A stretch of DNA of 17,819 bases. Source: Leucobacter sp. GTDB lineage: Bacteria; Actinomycetota; Actinomycetes; Actinomycetales; Microbacteriaceae. The position numbers and the translations under genes were made by a program. The number at the start of each line of letters is the position of its first letter. Position 1 is the stretch's first letter. Location of the stretch: assembly GCA_031178565.1 (NCBI GenBank), contig JAPSIU010000023.1, positions 1 to 17,819 on the forward strand, in the 5' to 3' direction. The notes under the pieces are model-generated. The model searched no databases, was not told where the DNA came from, and saw nothing but the letters and a program-made list of their open reading frames with translations. This document shows positions 14,168 to 17,819 of the stretch, one piece after another.

Positions 14168-14871
14168 GCCTCGAGCCTACGCGCAGCCTCTCGGTCCGAG
14201 ACGTCGAGTGCTCTCAAGGCGTCCAGTTCCTCCTCGCTCGCGCCCTTCGCGAGCGCCAGGTCGACAAGGCGCCCCGTCGCACGCGCGATCTTGGCGACGC
14301 TGAGCGAGGGAACCGCACCCGCCGCGAGCAGTACCGGCTCGACCCGGTCGAGGAGCCCGGGATCCGCGCCCGGCATCAGCTCCGCCTCCCACTCGCGCCA
14401 GGCCCGACGCACGCCGCCGATGCGATCCACGGCTCGCACGCGATCGTCCGCGAGTTCCACGAGTTCCCGGCCCTCCCGATCCCGCAGTCGCACCACGGTG
14501 CGCTCGGTGCGCAGCTCCGCGATCGGCGCGATCCCGTCGGCTGCATTCCCGATCCGATCGCGGACCTCGGCGAGGAGCCCCGCCGGCATCTCGTCGGACG
14601 GGGGCCAGAGGAGTTCGCGCACCCCGTGCGCGCCCCTCTGCTTCAGATGCCAACCAGCGTCCTTGCCACCGCTGCGCACCCGAAGCGCGAGGCTCTGCCG
14701 CGCGAGCGCGCCGTCCGCGGTGTCGAAGTAGGTGGCGGCGAGGCGGTTCGGCTCGGGGGCGTCGGGAACGAGCGCGAGCGCCTCGAACCCCGCCGTCGGC
14801 AGCTCGGCGTCCGCCGTCACCTCGTACTTGCGTTCGACCTCGAAGGCCTCGACCGATTCCTGCTCCGCCAC
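14164..14871 (-). CDS. CYTH-domain triphosphatase-like protein
   Basis: 235 residues. CYTH proteins form a tunnel that hydrolyses or binds triphosphate-type substrates with divalent metal (tripolyphosphate, thiamine triphosphate or cAMP synthesis in some). The signature EVERKYEV (E11, E13, K15; ExExK) is intact. Tunnel residues are seen in ALRVRSGG, GWHLKQRG, ELRTERTVVRLRD and AWREWEAEL, and the late LSVAKIARATGR. No CHAD domain is fused. GTG 14871 is supported by TAAGCT (14883-14878), 6 bases upstream, giving a leaderless transcript. Followed by the small membrane protein with a 4-base overlap, and divergent from the 200-residue gene at 14945. The substrate cannot be deduced. Confidence 0.88.
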   Translation of the reverse strand: MAEQESVEAFEVERKYEVTADAELPTAGFEALALVPDAPEPNRLAATYFDTADGALARQSLALRVRSGGKDAGWHLKQRGAHGVRELLWPPSDEMPAGLLAEVRDRIGNAADGIAPIAELRTERTVVRLRDREGRELVELADDRVRAVDRIGGVRRAWREWEAELMPGADPGLLDRVEPVLLAAGAVPSLSVAKIARATGRLVDLALAKGASEEELDALRALDVSDREAARRLEA

Positions 14872-14877
14872 ACGGCC

Positions 14878-14938
14878 AGCTTAGAGGTTCGGAGGAGCGT
14901 CCGGAGCGGCGCACGAGGTGCCGCGCCGCAGTTACACT
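14878..14938. promoter_or_regulatory. Divergent leaderless promoters, CYTH gene and 200-residue gene
   Basis: The 73-base gap holds two -10 boxes: TAAGCT (14883-14878, minus), 6 bases before GTG 14871, and TACACT (14933-14938, plus), 6 bases before GTG 14945. No good -35 hexamers. Confidence 0.5.
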
Positions 14939-14944
14939 GGCCGG

Positions 14945-15547
14945 GTGACTGCGGGGCACGAGACAGCGGACGAGGACGCGCGGGGCCAGCGCGCGGTCGA
15001 CGAGGGTTCGTGGGAGCAGCGCGCGGTGGATCGCGCCGCGCGCGCTTGCTCCGCCGCCGCTGCCCGCCTGCACGAGGCAGGCGTCGCTCCCGAGGCCCTG
15101 GCCGAGTATCTCCCCCCGCGACGCGGGTTGCTGCGCACGAAGCCGGCCCGGATGCGACCCGTCGGCGACGTGTGGAGGCTCGGGACCCTGCTGCTCGACA
15201 CTGACGGCAAGCTCTACGCGGCGGGGCGCGCGACGCGGGCCGCCGAGCGCGGGCGTCCGGGGTACCAGTCCGTGTCGCGCGAGGAGCGCCGTGAGATCGC
15301 CGCAGCCGCCCTTCGCGGCGGATACGCGGCCGGCACCCCGGTGAACTTCGACGCGGTGCCGATCCCGCTCACGATCGAGGCGCTCTCCGCCGACGCCGAA
15401 GACGCTGAGCGGCCCGTCGGACTGGCCGCCGGCGAGGTACGCACGCGGTGGAGGCCGGGGGCGCCCCTCGATGGGGCACCGCCGCTCGAGGCCTTCCTCA
15501 TCGAGCGGGTCGGCCTGCTCGTCGATCCACCGCTGGGGGCGAGTTAG
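14945..15547 (+). CDS. Conserved hypothetical protein of unknown function
   Basis: 200 residues, starting at GTG 14945, which follows TACACT by 6 bases; an ATG at 14918 lies upstream of that promoter and is not preferred. No signal peptide, membrane helix or known catalytic motif is recognised. The N-terminus (1-35) is acidic and low in complexity. The middle, VWRLGTLLLDTDGKLYAAGR then RGRPGYQSVSREERREIAAA and a run ending VNFDAVPIPLT, appears ordered, and the end is a short beta/alpha stretch. I do not know its family. It is alone on its strand and divergent from the CYTH gene; downstream is a long hairpin. Confidence 0.72.
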   Translation: MTAGHETADEDARGQRAVDEGSWEQRAVDRAARACSAAAARLHEAGVAPEALAEYLPPRRGLLRTKPARMRPVGDVWRLGTLLLDTDGKLYAAGRATRAAERGRPGYQSVSREERREIAAAALRGGYAAGTPVNFDAVPIPLTIEALSADAEDAERPVGLAAGEVRTRWRPGAPLDGAPPLEAFLIERVGLLVDPPLGAS

Positions 15548-15633
15548 GCGCCACTTTCCCGGCCCGGGCTCCACTCCCCTGCCTGGGCACCGCTCCCCGG
15601 CCCGCGGCTCCTCCCGCGCCCCCGCCCCCGCCG

Positions 15634-15691
15634 TTCGGTTGGCGCGAAGTGCGGCTTCGATCGCGTGAGGTCGCACTTCGGGCCAACCGAA
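15634..15691. repeat. Long inverted repeat / hairpin
   Basis: 20-base arms 15634-15653 and 15672-15691 pair with one mismatch (G at 15644 against G at 15681). The inner bases can add about six more, partly G-T, pairs, leaving a loop near ATCGCG. It sits about 90 bases after the hypothetical gene and could end its transcript, or be a dispersed palindromic element. The arm core GGCGCGAAGTGCG is not repeated as such elsewhere in the window. Confidence 0.7.
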
Positions 15692-15810
15692 TGAGGAACG
15701 CCGGACCGGGAACGAGGAAACGTGGAAACGGGAACGCCAACCCGGGAACGAGGAACGCCAAACGCGGAAAGCCGGACGAGGGAAAGCCGGGAAGGCTCGC
15801 GAGCAGGAAA
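15692..15810 (+). repeat. Purine-rich degenerate repeat tract
   Basis: A stretch built from GGAACG / GGAAACG / GGAAAGC units. Exact internal repeats include CCGGGAACGAGGAA at 15706-15719 and 15742-15755, GAGGAACGCC at 15693-15702 and 15750-15759, and GGAAAGCCGG at 15766-15775 and 15781-15790. The open frames across it have biased composition and are not credible genes. Confidence 0.6.
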
Positions 15811-15838
15811 CGACGCCCCGGATAGGACTGGAAAACGG

Positions 15839-15911
15839 TGCCCCCGATAGGAATCGAACCTACGACACCTTCTTTAGGAGAGAAGTGCTCTATCCACTGA
15901 GCTACGGAGGC
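15839..15911 (-). tRNA. tRNA-Arg (anticodon CCT)
   Basis: 73 bases on the minus strand: acceptor GCCTCCG/CGGGGGC (one G-T), D arm GCTC/GAGC, anticodon stem CTTCT/AGAAG with loop CTCCTAA, T arm GTAGG-TTCGATT-CCTAT, discriminator A. Reads AGG. CCA is not encoded. A -10-like TAATCT lies at 15955-15950. Confidence 0.95.
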
Positions 15912-16107
15912 GGAAGCGGCGCCCTCCCGAGGGATCGCACCGACTCTCAAGATTAGCAGAGCCGGATCCTCGGATCCCCGAACGAGGGCTCCGGTGTTAC
16001 GCGGCGGCCTCGACCTGCGGTTTCCCCATGGCCGGGCGCCATCAGGCGCGCAAGTCCTCGCTCGACCGCTCCCGGCTGCGGTCGCGGATGAAGATCGAGC
16101 ACGCGAA
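15912..16107. other. Intergenic region between tRNA-Arg and the NlpC/P60 gene terminator
   Basis: Apart from the probable tRNA promoter near 15950 and a doubled GGATCC at about 15964, I see no gene or RNA. Open frames on both strands are short and lack homology or a start signal. Confidence 0.4.
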
Positions 16108-16137
16108 AGGCGGGCGGGGCCGAAGCCCCGCCCGCCT
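16108..16137 (-). terminator. Strong intrinsic terminator of the NlpC/P60 gene
   Basis: A perfect 13-bp stem AGGCGGGCGGGGC / GCCCCGCCCGCCT with a 4-base loop. On the minus strand the loop reads TTCG within C(TTCG)G, the very stable UUCG tetraloop, and is followed by TTTCG. It lies 17 bases after the NlpC/P60 stop. Confidence 0.85.
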
Positions 16138-16154
16138 GTCAGCGAAGATCTGGA

Positions 16155-16895
16155 TCAGCCGAAGCGGACCACGGTGAGACCCGACTCGCCGCCGGGGGCG
16201 ATCGGACCGACGCGGGTGGTTCCACCCCAGCCGCCGTGCACCGCCTGGCCGTTGCCGATGTAGACGCCCACGTGCTGTCCGGGGAACACCAGGATGTCGC
16301 CCGGAGCGTAATCGCCGCTCCCCACGACCACACCGCCGAGAGCGGTGTACTCGCCGACCTGGGTGCCGAGGTCACCCGCGGGGATCCCCACGGCGCGCAG
16401 CGCGTTCTCGACCAGAGCCGTGCAGTCCTGGTTCACTCCGACCTGGGCGAGCGCAGCGTTCGCGATGCCCTGTCCGCCGACGCCCGCGGGAATATCCGCG
16501 CCGGGCGCGGGTGCGGCGCCTTGACCGGAGGTCGCGGTCTCGGCCTGCGCCTTCTGCTCCTCCGCGAGCTTGGCGGCTGCGGCCTCGGCGGCCTCCGCCT
16601 CCTTCGCCAGGCGCTCCTGCTCGAGGATCGCCGAGTCGACGGCGCCCTCGGGCGCTGTGAGGGGCAGGACGGCGGCGTCGACGTTCACCGTCTCCAGCGT
16701 CTGCGCCGCGACGAAGCCGTCGGGCACACCCTCCGCCTCCGGGGTGACGGCGTACGCCGGGAGCCCGAAGGTGCCGACCATACCGAGGCTGAGGGCTGCG
16801 GCACCCGCCATCTGGGCGAATCGCTTGACCTTCGCAGAAGAGGGGTTCGTAGCGTCTTCCGAAACCACTACTTCAGTGCTGGGGTTCTGAGTCAC
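16155..16895 (-). CDS. Secreted NlpC/P60-family cell-wall hydrolase
   Basis: 246 residues. A cysteine peptidase that cuts peptidoglycan stem peptides outside the cell. The first ~24 residues are a polar extension, followed by a hydrophobic segment (28-47) ending LPAYA-VTP (AxA cleavage after A49), so a signal peptide. A short Ala/Glu/Lys coiled coil (92-120) and a Gly/Pro/Ala linker lead to the domain (142-246). C158 (NQDCTALV) is the nucleophile and H208 (GQHVGVYIGNGQAVH) the base, with H220 a possible third residue. The usual 'YxWGG' before the Cys is replaced by AQVGVNQ, so it is a divergent member. GTG 16895 has only a weak AAGG 11 bases upstream, with a leader of about 65 bases. Regulated through the promoter at 16967-16995 with its triple repeat. 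Confidence 0.9.
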   Translation of the reverse strand: MTQNPSTEVVVSEDATNPSSAKVKRFAQMAGAAALSLGMVGTFGLPAYAVTPEAEGVPDGFVAAQTLETVNVDAAVLPLTAPEGAVDSAILEQERLAKEAEAAEAAAAKLAEEQKAQAETATSGQGAAPAPGADIPAGVGGQGIANAALAQVGVNQDCTALVENALRAVGIPAGDLGTQVGEYTALGGVVVGSGDYAPGDILVFPGQHVGVYIGNGQAVHGGWGGTTRVGPIAPGGESGLTVVRFG

Positions 16896-16966
16896 GAGAT
16901 AATCTGCCTTACGTTTTTTGCGTTCACTTACCGTTCAGGATGGCCCATGTGAGCCGCGACCGTTCA

Positions 16967-17007
16967 AGGGTAACTGAAGATCACGGGAATGTCACGCTCA
17001 GATCACG
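16967..17007 (-). promoter_or_regulatory. NlpC/P60 promoter with three 11-bp-spaced direct repeats
   Basis: Minus strand: -35 GTGACA (16995-16990), 17 bases, -10 TACCCT (16972-16967), start near 16960. On the plus strand RTCACG occurs as ATCACG at 16980, GTCACG at 16991 and ATCACG at 17002, exactly 11 bp apart; the middle copy overlaps the -35. Such spacing is typical for OmpR-family response regulators, including MtrA, which controls cell-wall hydrolases in actinobacteria. Confidence 0.6.
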
Positions 17008-17118
17008 AAACCCTCAACACCCACTGAAACCCTAGGAATTTCAACGGAGAACCGGGGTCGGATCTCTCGACATCGAACGAGTTCAGGCGGCCGCCGCCGA
17101 GTAGCGCGGACCTTCCGC
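16996..17118. other. Region between the NlpC/P60 promoter and the glutamate dehydrogenase stop
   Basis: Downstream of the dehydrogenase on the minus strand are short GC stems (GCGGA-AGG-TCCGC, GGCGG-CGG-CCGCC) without T tracts, at best weak terminators. No gene is seen. Confidence 0.3.
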
Positions 17119-17819
17119 TCAGATCACGCCCTGCTCGAGCATCGCCTGCGCGACCGTCACGAAGCCCGCGGAGTTCGCGCCCAGCACGTAGTCGCCGGGG
17201 CGGCCGTAGCGCTCGGACGCCGCGTAGGTCGCCTCGTGCACGTCGCGCATGATCCCGTGCAGGCGGGATTCGCTCTTCTCGCGGTCCCAGCGCGAGCGCG
17301 CCGCGTTCTGGCTCATCTCGAGCGCGGAGGTGGCGACGCCGCCGGCGTTCGCCGCCTTGCCGGGAGCGAAGAGCACCTCCGCCTCCTGGAAGAGCTCGAC
17401 CGCCTCGGGCGTCGTCGGCATGTTCGCACCCTCGGCGACCGCGCGCACACCGCCCGCGATCAGGGCGCGGGCGTGCTCGGCGTGAAGCTCGTTCTGGGTG
17501 GCGCAGGGCAGGGCGACCTCGCCCTGCACGTCCCACACGGATCCGCCGGCGACGAAGTGCGCGCCCGGCCTGCGCTCCGCGTACTCCGCGATGCGGGCCC
17601 GCTCGACACCCTTGACCTGCTTCAGCAGTTCGAGATCGATGCCCGCCTCGTCGACGATGTAACCGCTCGAGTCGGACGCCGTGACCGCCTTCCCGCCGAG
17701 CTGCTGGATCTTCTCGATCGCGTACGTCGCGACGTTGCCCGATCCCGAGACGACCGCCCGGTAGCCCTCGATCCCCTGCCCGGCCCGCTGCAGCATCTCC
17801 TCGGCGAAGAAGACGGCGC
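17119..17819 (-). CDS. gdhA: Glutamate dehydrogenase (NADP type), 3' part
   Basis: The C-terminal ~233 residues; the start lies outside the window. Makes glutamate from 2-oxoglutarate and ammonium using NAD(P)H. The frame is open to the edge (AVFFAEEMLQRAG, as in hexameric GDHs). The Rossmann motif VSGSGNVATYAIEKI and TASDSSGYIVDEAG are present, then WDVQGEVALPCATQNEL, VAEGANMPTTPEAVELF, the FAPGKAANAGGVATSALEMSQ stretch and the end NSAGFVTVAQAMLEQGVI. All are standard for GdhA of the bacterial 50-kDa class. Cofactor preference is inferred from class only. No neighbour in the window points to a special role. Confidence 0.96.
   Translation of the reverse strand, partial: AVFFAEEMLQRAGQGIEGYRAVVSGSGNVATYAIEKIQQLGGKAVTASDSSGYIVDEAGIDLELLKQVKGVERARIAEYAERRPGAHFVAGGSVWDVQGEVALPCATQNELHAEHARALIAGGVRAVAEGANMPTTPEAVELFQEAEVLFAPGKAANAGGVATSALEMSQNAARSRWDREKSESRLHGIMRDVHEATYAASERYGRPGDYVLGANSAGFVTVAQAMLEQGVI

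Noticed and set aside
12494..14731. A 745-codon plus-strand open frame
   Set aside because: Antisense to the FAD oxidase and CYTH genes; no recognisable protein and a composition change at each gene boundary.
15498..15950. Minus-strand open frame of 150 codons with Phe/Pro-rich repeats
   Set aside because: It crosses tRNA-Arg, the purine tract and the hairpin; the repeats in the product only mirror the DNA repeat.
15994..16263. An 89-codon plus-strand frame in the tRNA-Arg to NlpC/P60 gap
   Set aside because: It reads through the terminator hairpin and into the NlpC/P60 gene; no start signal or similarity.
16896..16960. A possible c-di-AMP riboswitch in the NlpC/P60 leader
   Set aside because: Such riboswitches precede cell-wall hydrolase genes in actinobacteria, but the leader is only about 65 bases and I cannot find the conserved core sequences.
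16930..16966. Direct repeat ACCGTTCA in the NlpC/P60 leader
   Set aside because: Two 8-base copies (16930 and 16959) are seen, but with no spacing logic or structure that supports a function.

Overview
The window looks like chromosome from a high-GC actinobacterium, most likely a member of the Microbacteriaceae. Support comes from the strong G/C bias at third codon positions, the gene types, the actinobacterial galU neighbourhood, and the many starts that sit 6-8 bases after a TAnnnT -10 box (leaderless mRNAs). No rRNA gene or CRISPR array is visible, and apart from one eroded transposase 3' end there is no mobile DNA. The genus assignment is inference; no marker gene is present.

Layout. 1-1838: the 5' part of a zinc formaldehyde/alcohol dehydrogenase (fdhA type) faces away from a LuxR-HTH regulator that carries a degenerate histidine-kinase-like domain. 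1900-2342: an IS481-type transposase remnant with its terminal repeats abuts tRNA-Ala(CGC). 2521-6406: a neighbourhood resembling M. tuberculosis Rv0991c-Rv0996: a GlpR/Rv0996-like membrane protein, a RimJ-type acetyltransferase and galU on the minus strand, diverging from 5-formyl-THF cyclo-ligase and an FmdB/Ruc-type zinc-ribbon protein on the plus strand. The gephyrin-like moeA/glp gene usually found between galU and rimJ is absent.

6471-10501: a 1263-residue DUF4011/SF1-helicase-like protein whose Walker A, Walker B and C-terminal nuclease-like motifs are all eroded, coupled by a GTGA overlap to an 80-residue protein. 10568-13849: an NCS2 uracil/xanthine permease, and a FAD-dependent amine oxidase (PuuB/OrdL type) coupled to a cupin, with a 29-bp interrupted palindrome upstream. 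13952-15547: a two-helix small membrane protein and a CYTH phosphatase on the minus strand, divergent from an uncharacterised 200-residue protein.

15548-16140 is mostly non-coding: a long perfect-but-one hairpin, a purine-rich repeat tract, tRNA-Arg(CCT) and a strong UUCG-loop terminator. 16155-16895 is a secreted NlpC/P60 cell-wall hydrolase whose promoter overlaps three 11-bp-spaced direct repeats, as expected for an OmpR-family (MtrA-like) regulator. 17119-17819 is the 3' part of glutamate dehydrogenase.

The parts most worth a second look are the apparently dead helicase/nuclease with its coupled small protein, the LuxR regulator with a pseudo-kinase core and a palindromic site over its own promoter, GlpR without its partner gene, and the triple repeat upstream of the NlpC/P60 gene. 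Functions come from sequence motifs and family knowledge only; no database search was run.
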